A stretch of 64,000 nucleotides of DNA from Pleurocapsa minor HA4230-MV1. Lineage in GTDB: Bacteria; Cyanobacteriota; Cyanobacteriia; Cyanobacteriales; Xenococcaceae. Position 1 is the first letter of the stretch; the number at the start of each line of letters is the position of its first letter. Below the pieces are notes generated by a model, which was not told where the DNA came from, did not search any database, and saw only the letters and a program-made list of their open reading frames with translations. A program made the translations under genes and the position numbers. The stretch is taken from positions 186,001 through 250,000 of the forward strand of contig JAHHHZ010000020.1 in assembly GCA_019359095.1 (NCBI GenBank), in the 5' to 3' direction. Positions 18,381-27,964 of this stretch are shown piece by piece.

Positions 18381-19344
18381 AAGAGTTTTAATCACTGGTG
18401 GTGCAGGTCTTGTTGGCTCTCATATTGCTGATTTATTAGTTAAAGAAGAAGTAGCCGAAATTATTATTTTAGATAACTATACTCGTGGTCGCCAAGAAAA
18501 CTTAGCTTGGGCAGCAGCTAATGGCCCATTAGTCATGGTAGAAGGAGATATTCGCGATCGCCAATTACTAGCAGATATCATGCAAGGTGTCGATCTAGTT
18601 TTTCACCAAGCAGCAATTCGGATTACTCAATGCGCTCAAGAACCACGTTTGGCACTCGAAGTTTTAGCCGACGGTACTTTTAATGTCTTGGAAGCAGCAG
18701 TCAACGCTAAAGTTCAAAAAGTAGTAGCAGCTTCTTCGGCTTCTATTTACGGGATGGCAAAAGACTTTCCCACTACCGAGTCTCATCATCCCTATAACAA
18801 TCGTACTTTTTACGGTGCTGCTAAAACCTTTAATGAAGGTATATTACGTAGCTTTTACGATATGTATGGGTTGGATTACGTGGCATTGCGTTACTTTAAC
18901 GTTTATGGCCCTCGCATGGATATTTATGGTGTCTATACCGAAGTCCTAATTCGTTGGATGGAGAGAATTGCCAACAATCAACCACCTTTAATCTTTGGCG
19001 ATGGTCAACAGACAATGGATTTTGTCTATATCGAAGATATTGCTAGAGCTAATATCTGTGCTGCCAAAGCTGATGTTACAGATGAAGTTTTTAATGTCGC
19101 TAGCGGTACAGAAACCAGCTTAAACGATCTTGCTCTAAGTTTAGCTAAAGTAATGGGTTCTGACTTAAAACCAGAATATGGGCCAGAACGTAAAGTTAAT
19201 CCTGTACAAAGACGGATTGCCGATGTTAGTAAAGCCAAAAAATTAATCGATTTTACTACCGCCGTATCTTTAGAAGCAGGTTTAGAAAAATTAGTTAGTT
19301 GGTGGCTTTCGCAAAAACAGGAGCAAGAAACAAGCAATGTCTAA
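18370..19344 (+). CDS. NAD-dependent epimerase/dehydratase (extended SDR)
   Basis: This 324-residue extended short-chain dehydrogenase has the NAD site TGGAGLVGSH (residues 9-18), the catalytic SSASIYG (122-128), and Y148 and K152 in YGAAK. RYFNVYGPRMD and FVYIEDIARANICAA complete the sugar-nucleotide epimerase signature. It probably epimerises or dehydrates the nucleotide sugar that the second aminotransferase uses. Its start lies inside the end of the formyltransferase gene and its end overlaps the next start by 8 bp. The substrate is not defined. Confidence 0.92.
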   Translation: MKNKRVLITGGAGLVGSHIADLLVKEEVAEIIILDNYTRGRQENLAWAAANGPLVMVEGDIRDRQLLADIMQGVDLVFHQAAIRITQCAQEPRLALEVLADGTFNVLEAAVNAKVQKVVAASSASIYGMAKDFPTTESHHPYNNRTFYGAAKTFNEGILRSFYDMYGLDYVALRYFNVYGPRMDIYGVYTEVLIRWMERIANNQPPLIFGDGQQTMDFVYIEDIARANICAAKADVTDEVFNVASGTETSLNDLALSLAKVMGSDLKPEYGPERKVNPVQRRIADVSKAKKLIDFTTAVSLEAGLEKLVSWWLSQKQEQETSNV

Positions 19345-20539
19345 AACAATTAAAAAAATTCCTATTGCTATACCATTTCTGGGAGAAGCAGAAGCAGCAG
19401 CAGCAAGTCGAGCTATTTTATCGGGATGGGTAACTCAAGGCCCTGAAGTAGCAGCTTTTGAAGCCGAATTTGCTGAAGAAGTAGGGGCTAAATATGCTTG
19501 TGCCGTATCTAATTGTACTACCGCTTTACATTTAGCATTGTTGGCAGTAGGAGTACAACCAGGGGATGAAGTCATTACTGTCAGTCATTCCTATATTGCC
19601 ACAGCTAATAGTATTCGCTATTGTGGCGCGACACCAGTTTTTGTGGATATCGAACCGCAGACTTATAACATTAATCCCTTATTAATTGAATCAGTAATTA
19701 GCGATCGCACAAAAGCTATTCTCGTGGTTCATCAAATGGGAATGCCCTGCGATCTCAAAGCTATTATCGATATTGCTCGTCGTCATCAGTTACCAGTTAT
19801 CGAAGATGCAGCCTGTGCTATTGGTAGTGAAATTCTTTGGGATGACAAATGGGAAAAAATTGGTAAACCTCACGGAGATATTGCTTGTTTTTCTTTTCAC
19901 CCTCGCAAAGTAATTACTACTGGTGACGGTGGCATGATTACCACGAATAATCCTGAATGGGACAAGCAATTTCGTCTCTGGCGACAACATGGTATGAGTG
20001 TCCCTGATACTGTGCGTCATGGTGCAAAACAAGTCATTTTCGAGTCTTACCCCATGTTGGGCTATAACTACCGCATGACGGATATCCAAGCAGCAGTTGG
20101 ACGAGAACAACTTAAACGCTTACCAGAGATTGTTAGCCGTCGTCGCGAACTAGCAGCTAGATATCACGAAATGCTTGCAGACATACCAGGCTTAAAGTTA
20201 CCCACAGAACCAGAATGGGCTAAAAGCAACTGGCAGAGTTATTGTGTTCGTTTACCTAATGGTTGCGATCAAGTGCCAGTTATGCAGGGAATGCTAGATG
20301 CTGGCGTGTCCACCCGTAGAGGCATTATGTGCGCTCATCGTGAACCAGCTTATAACCAAGAAAAGTGGTCTTGTGGAATTCAACGAGAAACCTGTGATTG
20401 TAAAAAAGAAAGTTGCGATCGCTTGATCGAAAGCGAACAAGCACAGAATAATTCAATTATATTGCCTCTGTTTCATCAAATGAGCGAACCAGAACAGGAT
20501 TATGTTGTCCATTTTTTACAAAGCTCGGCTCGTCAATAA
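19337..20539 (+). CDS. DegT/DnrJ/EryC1/StrS sugar aminotransferase 2
   Basis: This 400-residue PLP enzyme, distinct from the one at 15202, has the Schiff-base lysine K191 in CFSFHPRKVITTGDGG, the PLP-phosphate site SNCTTALHLAL (58-68), and the acidic residue in VIEDAACAIG. The S-F-H-P-R-K-x-I form resembles perosamine/PseC-type enzymes that aminate C4, so a 4-amino sugar that is then N-formylated is plausible (inference). An odd Cys-rich insert near residues 344-359 (SCGIQRETCDCKKESC) has four cysteines and could bind metal. It is the last gene of the operon. Confidence 0.92.
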   Translation: MSKTIKKIPIAIPFLGEAEAAAASRAILSGWVTQGPEVAAFEAEFAEEVGAKYACAVSNCTTALHLALLAVGVQPGDEVITVSHSYIATANSIRYCGATPVFVDIEPQTYNINPLLIESVISDRTKAILVVHQMGMPCDLKAIIDIARRHQLPVIEDAACAIGSEILWDDKWEKIGKPHGDIACFSFHPRKVITTGDGGMITTNNPEWDKQFRLWRQHGMSVPDTVRHGAKQVIFESYPMLGYNYRMTDIQAAVGREQLKRLPEIVSRRRELAARYHEMLADIPGLKLPTEPEWAKSNWQSYCVRLPNGCDQVPVMQGMLDAGVSTRRGIMCAHREPAYNQEKWSCGIQRETCDCKKESCDRLIESEQAQNNSIILPLFHQMSEPEQDYVVHFLQSSARQ

Positions 20540-20775
20540 GCGTTCAAAAATAAGCGTTCAAACCAATATTAACTTTTATTACTTTTTATTTTCTTCAATA
20601 CTAAGAAGTGAATGATAAGGCTTAAGCATTGACCCAAAATATTATTTATCAATACTAAAAAAATATCGTTAATGCCTAATTAATCTAGTCTGTAACTTCC
20701 TTCTTAGTGTTTTTTTTAGCTAAATATTATCGAGACATCTATCTATAAAACTCAAATAAATTTAAGTAATTTTCT

Positions 20776-23700
20776 ATGTTTAACTTTGATTCTCAATCTT
20801 CTAACGATTGTTCCAGTAGCAATAATAACAACTTATTGTTAGATTCATCCGAATCATTAGAATTCCCAAATTTACTGGGACTTAATGATCATCTTAGCAA
20901 TGGCCAAACAATAGCTTTTATTGATTCTCGTGTTCCTGATGTCAAAAATCTTACCGAAAATCTTCAGGCAGATATTAAAGTTATTCTCAATCCTAATCAA
21001 GACGGCTTTGAGCAAATTAGCCAGGTTCTAAAACAATACGATGAATTAACAGGTATTCATATTATTTCTCACGGCAATACAGCAGAGTTACAGCTAGGCA
21101 ATAGTATCTTTAATTCCGCGTCACTTGACGAATACAAACAAGAACTACAACAGTGGACATCTTCACTAACTCCAGAAGCGGATATCTTACTATATGGCTG
21201 TAACATTGCAGGAGAAAAAGCAGGACAAGCTTTTGTTAATACTTTTAGTAACTTAACTGGTGCTGATGTAGCAGCATCTAGAGATTTTACTGGTGATGAC
21301 TCTCAAGGTGGTAACTGGCTGCTTGAATACAGTACAGGCAAGATTGAAACAGCAATACCTTTTACTAATTCTTTCATAAATGAATACGAGGGTCTTTTGC
21401 CCACCCTATTCACCAGCCAAACCCCAGCCCAAACCAATCTTACCGATGGAACTGGTAGTGCAGGTGATTATGAATTAGGGATGGAGTTCAGAACTGACCA
21501 AGCAGGACAGATTTCGGCTATTCGCTACTACAAAGCTGAGAGTGAAACAGGTACTCATGTTGGTAAAATCTGGTCAGCTTCAGGACAACTACTTGGAAGT
21601 GTGACTTTCAGCAATGAAACAGCTTCTGGCTGGCAACAACAAGCACTAACTACTCCTATCAGTATTGGAGCCAATACAACCTATATTGTCTCAGTCAATG
21701 CCAATACTCACTATGTATCTACTAATAATGGACTGGCAACTACAATTGCCAATGGCAATATCAGTTCCGTAGTCGATGATTCTAACGGAGTTTACAATAC
21801 GACTCCTGCTAATTTCCCGACCCAATCTTATCAAAACTCCAACTATTTCCGCGATATCGTCTTTACTCCTAATCAAACTGCCAACAATAATCCTGGTACG
21901 GTAACAATTAATGGCACAGCCACCCAAAACCAAATCCTAACCGCAGCAGTTGGCGATGCCGATGGACTTACAGGCAATACCATTAACTATCAATGGCAAC
22001 AGAGCAATAATAACGGTACAACTTGGACTGATATTTCAGGTGCAACTAACCAGACTTTGATATTAGGACAAGCTCAGGTAAATAATCGAGTTAGGGTAAC
22101 AGCAACTTACACTGATACCTTGGGTAGTGGCGAAAATCCGACTAGTGCAGCAACCAATTCTGTAGCTAACGTTAATGACATCGGCATAGCTACAATTAAT
22201 GGGACAACTTCACAGGGTGGTACTCTAGCAGCTAATGTCACTGATGTTGATGGTTTAACTGGAATAACTATCAATTATCAATGGCAGCAAAGTAATAATA
22301 ACGGTACAACCTGGACAAATATTACAGGCGCAACCAATCAAAATCTAACCTTAGATAACAGTTTGGTTGGCAAGCAGGTTCGAGTTAACGCTATTTACAC
22401 CGATACTTTAGGCGAAAACGAAAACATCTTTAGTCCTGCTAGTAATCCTATTTCCGCAGTCGTTTTAGAAAGTCTCTTTACTGGTCAAACTCCCACCCAA
22501 ACCAACCTTACCGATGGAACTGGTAGTGCAGGAGACTATGAATTAGGCATGGAGTTTAGAACTGCCCAAGCAGGACAGATTTCGGCCCTTCGCTATTATA
22601 AAGCTGAGAGTGAAACAGGTACTCATGTTGGTAAAATTTGGTCGGCTTCAGGACAATTACTAGGAAGTGTGACTTTCAGCAATGAAACAGCATCAGGCTG
22701 GCAACAACAAGCACTAACAACGCCGATAAGTATTGCAGCCAATACAACCTACATTGTCTCAGTCAATGCAAATACTCACTATGTATCTACTAATAATGGA
22801 CTGGCAACTACAATTACCAATGGCAATATAAGCGCAGTAGCCGATGATTCTAACGGAGTATACAATACGACTCCAGCTAATTTCCCCACTCAATCTTATC
22901 AAAACTCTAATTACTTCCGTGATATTGTCTTTACTACTAATACGTCTAATCCCAACAATAATCCTGGGACAATAACCGTCAATGGCACAGCCACCCAAAA
23001 CCAAATCCTAACCGCCACAGTTGGCGATGCCGATGGACTCACAGGCAGCACGATTAACTATCAATGGCAACAGAGCAATAATAACGGTACAACCTGGACT
23101 AATATTTCAGGCGCAATTAATCAGACTCTGGTATTAGGACAAGCTCAGGTAGATAATCAAGTTAGGGTGACAACAACTTACACTGATACCCTAGGCAATA
23201 GCGAAAATGCTACCAGTGCAGCTACAACTTCTGTGGTTAATGTTAACGACATGGGTATGGTTACTCTCAATGGCACAGCTGCACAGGGCGGTACTCTCAC
23301 AGCAAATGTTGCCGATGCTGATGGTTTAACTGGAATAACTATCAACTATCAATGGCAGCAGCTTAACAACAATACTTGGACAAATATTACAGGCGCAACC
23401 AACCAAAATCTAACCTTAGATAACAGTTTGGTTGGCAAACAAGTTCGAGTCAATGCCACCTATGCAGATGCTTTGGGCGCTAATGAAAATATTTTGAGTA
23501 CTGCGAGTAATCCGATTTCCGCAGCCGTTTTAGAAAGTCTCTTTACTAGTCAAACTCCCACCCAAACCAACCTTACCGATGGAACTGGTAGTGCAGGAGA
23601 CTATGAGCTAGGTATGGAGTTTAGAACTGCCCAAGCAGGACAGATTTCGGCCCTTCGCTATTATAAAGCTGAGAGTGAAACAGGTACTCATGTTGGTAAA

Positions 23701-26010
23701 ATTTGGTCGGCTTCAGGACAATTACTAGGAAGTGTGACTTTCAGCAATGAAACAGCATCAGGTTGGCAACAACAAGCTTTAACTACTCCCATCAGTATTG
23801 CAGCCAATACAACCTACATTGTCTCAGTCAATGCCAATACTCACTATGTATCTACTAATAATGGACTGGCAACTACAATTACCAATGGTAATATCAGTGC
23901 CGTAGCCGATGGCTCTAACGGCGTTTACAATACGACTCCAGCTAATTTCCCCACCCAGTCTTACCAAAACTCCAACTATTTCCGCGATATCGTCTTTACT
24001 ACTAATCAAACTCCTAACAATAATCTTGGTACAGTTGCGATCGCTGGTCAAGTAGCAGAAAACCAAACTTTAACAGCAAACGTTAGCGATCTCGATGGTG
24101 TTAATCAAAATACGATTACTTATCATTGGCAGCAAAGTAATGATAATGGAGTTACTTGGACTAATATTAATGGCGCCATCAACAAAACATTCACTTTAGA
24201 AGATGCACAGGTAAATAAGCGAGTCAGAGTCAGAGCAAATTATGTCGATGCTTTGGGAAGCAGTGAAAGTCTCATTAGTACAGCTACATCTACCGTTGCC
24301 AACATCAACGATCTCGGTCTAGGTATTTTAGCTGGTAGTGCAACTACTGGGCGTAACCTAGTTGCTAACATTCTCGATAACGATGGACTGACAGGGGTAA
24401 CAATTAACTATCAGTGGCAACAGTTTTCTAATAATGTCTGGACTAATATTGTTGACGCAACCACCAAAACCTTAACACTAGGTGGATCTTTATTAGGTCA
24501 ACAAGTACGAGCAACAGCTAATTACATTGATGCTTTGGGAGGTAGCGAGAATATTTCTAGTTCTGAGGTAAGTATTACTGCTCAAAATGCAATTGTTCTG
24601 GAAAATCAAAAGACAGGTACTAGTGATTGGAAAATTACTAACCCTGCTAACAGCAATGAAATTGCAGGATTTGCTTCTGTAACCAGTATAGATAAAGGAG
24701 AGTCTTTACCAATCAAGGTATCTCTGGCACAAGCTGGACAATACAAAATTGATGTTTATCGATTAGGCTATTACGGAGGCAATGGAGGTCGATTGATTAC
24801 TAGTAGTGGTTTACTTAATGGTATTACCCAAGCTGGGCCTACCTTCGATCCTGAAACTAGATTAGTCGAATACAATTGGAATACCTCTTATGCACTACAG
24901 ACCGACAACAACTGGACTAGCGGTTTATACATTGCTAAGTTAACCGATATTAGTACTGGGAAAGAAGCCCAAGTATGGTTTACTTTACGGGACGATAATC
25001 GACCTGCTGACATAGGTTTCCAAGAAGCTGTGACAACGGCTCAAGCCTATAATAATTATGGTGGTTACAGCACCTATGATTTCAACAGTGCTGGCAATGA
25101 ACGAGCATTTAAGGTTTCTTTCGACCGACCCTTTGGTCAAAATGGTAATATAGAGAGCTTTAACAACCGATTAACTTGGGAATATAACCAGGTAAGATGG
25201 CTGGAATCTCAAGGCTATGACGTTTCTTATTACACTAATCTCGATGTTCATACCAATCCCTTACAACTATATTCTCAAAAGACCTTTTTATCTGTCGGTC
25301 ATGACGAATATTGGTCGCTAGAAATGCGAGATAACGTCGAACAAGCTCGCGATAATGGCACTAATCTAGCCTTCTTTTCGGCAAATACCGCCTATTGGCG
25401 TGTAAGATTTGACCCTTCTAGTACTGGAGAAGAAAATCGTGTCATGGTGGTTTATAAAGATGATTGGGCAATAGATCCAGTCGCCCAAGATGACCCGGCT
25501 CAAGCAACAACTCTATTCCGTAGCGCAGAAGTTAACCGACCAGAAAATGCTTTACTAGGTGTGATGTATACAGGAGATATTGGTAGTAATAATATTTACA
25601 ATGGTTTTGACTATGTAGTTACTAATGCTTCAGACCCTTACTACGCTAACACTGGTCTCCAGAACGGTGACAGAATTTCCAGATTAGTAGGATATGAATG
25701 GGATGCAGTTGTTAATAATGGCTTTACTCCAGCAAATCTAGTAATTTTGTCACAATCACCAGTTCAACCGCTAGGCGCGCTTCCTCCTCTTCCCCCAGGA
25801 ACTGATACCACTATTTCTAATGCTGTCCGTTATACAGCAGCAAGTGGTGCAAAAGTATTTTCAACAGGTTCTGTTCAATGGGTGTGGGGATTAGATAGCG
25901 ACAAAGTAGTAGATCCTCGTACAGATCAAAGAGCGCAGCAAATTGCCGTTAATATTTTCAAAGATATGGGAGCTTTACCTTTCACTCCACTGCCAGGTCT
26001 TGTGGTTTAA
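20776..26010 (+). CDS. Giant modular surface protein: DUF4347, DUF4082 x3, Ig-like repeats, DMF-lyase-like C-domain
   Basis: This 1744-residue protein is probably extracellular, without a classical signal peptide. DUF4347 spans about 46-200 (IHIISHGNTAELQLG, ILLYGCNIA). Three near-identical DUF4082 modules lie at about 211-365, 566-720 and 922-1078, each opening with LF-x-x-QTP and containing DGTGSAGDYELGMEFRT. Each is followed by Ig/cadherin-like repeats with INYQWQQ and W-x-x-I motifs. Residues about 1270-1740 match the large C-terminal domain known from N,N-dimethylformamidase beta-like proteins (RLGYYGGNGGR, SVGHDEYWSLEMRDN). DNA identity between the DUF4082 modules is very high, which points to recent duplication or conversion. 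It is likely an EPS-associated surface or sheath protein. Confidence 0.9.
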   Translation: MFNFDSQSSNDCSSSNNNNLLLDSSESLEFPNLLGLNDHLSNGQTIAFIDSRVPDVKNLTENLQADIKVILNPNQDGFEQISQVLKQYDELTGIHIISHGNTAELQLGNSIFNSASLDEYKQELQQWTSSLTPEADILLYGCNIAGEKAGQAFVNTFSNLTGADVAASRDFTGDDSQGGNWLLEYSTGKIETAIPFTNSFINEYEGLLPTLFTSQTPAQTNLTDGTGSAGDYELGMEFRTDQAGQISAIRYYKAESETGTHVGKIWSASGQLLGSVTFSNETASGWQQQALTTPISIGANTTYIVSVNANTHYVSTNNGLATTIANGNISSVVDDSNGVYNTTPANFPTQSYQNSNYFRDIVFTPNQTANNNPGTVTINGTATQNQILTAAVGDADGLTGNTINYQWQQSNNNGTTWTDISGATNQTLILGQAQVNNRVRVTATYTDTLGSGENPTSAATNSVANVNDIGIATINGTTSQGGTLAANVTDVDGLTGITINYQWQQSNNNGTTWTNITGATNQNLTLDNSLVGKQVRVNAIYTDTLGENENIFSPASNPISAVVLESLFTGQTPTQTNLTDGTGSAGDYELGMEFRTAQAGQISALRYYKAESETGTHVGKIWSASGQLLGSVTFSNETASGWQQQALTTPISIAANTTYIVSVNANTHYVSTNNGLATTITNGNISAVADDSNGVYNTTPANFPTQSYQNSNYFRDIVFTTNTSNPNNNPGTITVNGTATQNQILTATVGDADGLTGSTINYQWQQSNNNGTTWTNISGAINQTLVLGQAQVDNQVRVTTTYTDTLGNSENATSAATTSVVNVNDMGMVTLNGTAAQGGTLTANVADADGLTGITINYQWQQLNNNTWTNITGATNQNLTLDNSLVGKQVRVNATYADALGANENILSTASNPISAAVLESLFTSQTPTQTNLTDGTGSAGDYELGMEFRTAQAGQISALRYYKAESETGTHVGKIWSASGQLLGSVTFSNETASGWQQQALTTPISIAANTTYIVSVNANTHYVSTNNGLATTITNGNISAVADGSNGVYNTTPANFPTQSYQNSNYFRDIVFTTNQTPNNNLGTVAIAGQVAENQTLTANVSDLDGVNQNTITYHWQQSNDNGVTWTNINGAINKTFTLEDAQVNKRVRVRANYVDALGSSESLISTATSTVANINDLGLGILAGSATTGRNLVANILDNDGLTGVTINYQWQQFSNNVWTNIVDATTKTLTLGGSLLGQQVRATANYIDALGGSENISSSEVSITAQNAIVLENQKTGTSDWKITNPANSNEIAGFASVTSIDKGESLPIKVSLAQAGQYKIDVYRLGYYGGNGGRLITSSGLLNGITQAGPTFDPETRLVEYNWNTSYALQTDNNWTSGLYIAKLTDISTGKEAQVWFTLRDDNRPADIGFQEAVTTAQAYNNYGGYSTYDFNSAGNERAFKVSFDRPFGQNGNIESFNNRLTWEYNQVRWLESQGYDVSYYTNLDVHTNPLQLYSQKTFLSVGHDEYWSLEMRDNVEQARDNGTNLAFFSANTAYWRVRFDPSSTGEENRVMVVYKDDWAIDPVAQDDPAQATTLFRSAEVNRPENALLGVMYTGDIGSNNIYNGFDYVVTNASDPYYANTGLQNGDRISRLVGYEWDAVVNNGFTPANLVILSQSPVQPLGALPPLPPGTDTTISNAVRYTAASGAKVFSTGSVQWVWGLDSDKVVDPRTDQRAQQIAVNIFKDMGALPFTPLPGLVV

Positions 26011-26153
26011 TTAGCAAGTTGTGCTGAATTACAGGCAGCTAAAACCGATGGAGCTGAGACTAAAAATGAATTCTATTAGTTGAAAGCTCCTTGATCATTT
26101 TGAAACCAATATTTCTTTGACTCACAGTTAAAACAAAAAATAAACCATCTAAG

Positions 26154-27815
26154 ATGAACAATAAACTGACCAACAATACCTTGAATCTTTGGCGAGAAGA
26201 AGGTAGTCGCCTCATCCCTAAAAATTATGAAATATTTAGTAATCTTCTCTCACAAGCATCGTCTTTGTTAAAAAGTCATAAATACGATGCAGCAGCAGCT
26301 TACTGTCAAATTGCATCTTTTCACGCTCAACTGAATCATTGTGGTTTTTTTGTCAGTCCAGAAATTGAGCAAATCCTGCTCACAATTGGACAAAAAGTTA
26401 TACCAAAGAATTTTGATCCTCACAAAACTACTGTAGTACCTGGAAAACTTAGAAAAATTCTCCATGTTGCTACTAATGTGACAATGATTGGCGGAATTCC
26501 CCAGTTAATAAGGCGTTGGATTCAGCAGGACAATTTAAGTTCACATTCACTTGCTTTAACCAAACAAGCTCCACAGAATGTTTCAAAAGAACTTGTAGAT
26601 TTAGTATTGAGCAGTCAAGGCAATATCTATGTGTTGAACGAAGGAATAGGAGGATTTACTTATCGAGCTAAAAAGCTATTTCAATATTCCAGAATAGCAG
26701 ATATTGTTGTAATACATACATTAGAACATGATGTTATTCCAATGATTGCATTTGCCAACAAAGAACAGTCTCCACCGATTATATATGTAAACCATGGCGA
26801 CCACTGGTTTTGGTTAGGTGCTGGTATCAGCGATATCGTAGTTAATCTTCGTGAATCAGGTATGCGCCTATCTTTGAAGCGAAGGGGAATTGAAGAACAG
26901 CGCAATTTACTTTTACCAACAATTCTAGAACCATCTTTGAGAAAACTTTCTCGACTGGAGGCCAAGCGACAGCTGGGTATAGATGAAAATGCTGTGATGC
27001 TTTTTTCTATTGCTAGGGTAGCTAAGTATAGAACAATTAACGGTCTTAGTTTTGCTGATGCACACGTTCCGTTATTAAAAAAATATAAACAAGCGATTTT
27101 GGTTGTAATTGGTCCTGGTGATGGTGAAGAGGATTGGTCTTTAGCAATTGAGCAAACTCAAAGAAGAATTAAAGTGTTGAGACAAACGAAAGCTACAGAT
27201 ATATTTTTTCAAGCTGCGGACATATATGTTGACTCATACCCTTTTGTCTCGATTACATCGTTGCTGGAAGCTGGAAGCTACAGCTTACCTTTGGTAAGTC
27301 GTTATCCATATTCTTCTGATGCTTGTGAGATCTTGGGTGCTGATATGCCAGGTTTAGACGGCAATTTAATTAGAGTTCAAAATATTGACGAGTACACAGC
27401 AGTTTTGTCTGGCTTAGTTGAAGATGAAAAGTTTAGGCTTGCTTTAGGAAACGCTACTAAAAGTAAAATTGAAGAGAATCATTGGGGCAATAACTGGCAG
27501 TCTTCTTTAAATGAAATCTATGCATATGCCACAAAGATACCTAGAGTAACTAAAAAATTGAATTTAGTAAATGAGATGTTTTTAGGTGAACCAGATATTT
27601 TTTTACCAAGCATTAATAGTACTGAGATTAACAATATATTTCATTGGCAAATGTCTCTTATGCCATTTGATGAACGACTACGCTTGTGGTCTTGTTTAGT
27701 ACAAAACAATGGTTTTCGGAATAATCCATTCAATTTGCTCTTATCAGATTGGCTTCACTGGCGTTATTACTTATTTAGAGACCGCATATTAAGTTTTTTA
27801 TTTAGAAGATCTTAA
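26154..27815 (+). CDS. Glycosyltransferase with N-terminal helical extension
   Basis: This 553-residue protein starts with about 110 residues of helical, TPR-like sequence (LLKSHKYDAAAAYCQIASFHAQ). It continues with a GT-B domain beginning ILHVATNVTMIGGIPQLIRRW, where the GG loop is the donor-domain N-terminal turn. The second half has a FSIARVAKYRTINGLSFADAH-like segment and a DIYVDSYPFVSITSLLEAGS region in place of the classical EX7E motif. The C-terminal 80 residues (WQMSLMPFDERLRLW) are a separate small domain. Placement between the surface protein and a GT2 gene supports an EPS role, or possibly glycosylation of the surface protein (inference). Confidence 0.75.
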   Translation: MNNKLTNNTLNLWREEGSRLIPKNYEIFSNLLSQASSLLKSHKYDAAAAYCQIASFHAQLNHCGFFVSPEIEQILLTIGQKVIPKNFDPHKTTVVPGKLRKILHVATNVTMIGGIPQLIRRWIQQDNLSSHSLALTKQAPQNVSKELVDLVLSSQGNIYVLNEGIGGFTYRAKKLFQYSRIADIVVIHTLEHDVIPMIAFANKEQSPPIIYVNHGDHWFWLGAGISDIVVNLRESGMRLSLKRRGIEEQRNLLLPTILEPSLRKLSRLEAKRQLGIDENAVMLFSIARVAKYRTINGLSFADAHVPLLKKYKQAILVVIGPGDGEEDWSLAIEQTQRRIKVLRQTKATDIFFQAADIYVDSYPFVSITSLLEAGSYSLPLVSRYPYSSDACEILGADMPGLDGNLIRVQNIDEYTAVLSGLVEDEKFRLALGNATKSKIEENHWGNNWQSSLNEIYAYATKIPRVTKKLNLVNEMFLGEPDIFLPSINSTEINNIFHWQMSLMPFDERLRLWSCLVQNNGFRNNPFNLLLSDWLHWRYYLFRDRILSFLFRRS

Positions 27816-27964
27816 GTTTTAAAAATGAATTTTGTTATGTCTCTTAAAATAATAAATATACCAATATTAAGTTTATTATCATAAAATAAAACTACGTTAA
27901 TGCCAAATATTATAAATTTTGAGTTTTATAATTAATAAACTTTGCGACTACAAAAAATATATTT

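Noticed and set aside
19026-20110. Minus-strand ORFs over the SDR and aminotransferase genes
   Set aside because: Antisense to genes with full motif sets; no domain in the shadow frames.
21691-24066. Three look-alike minus-strand ORFs of about 80 codons
   Set aside because: They are antisense shadows of the three DUF4082 modules and repeat only because the coding DNA repeats.
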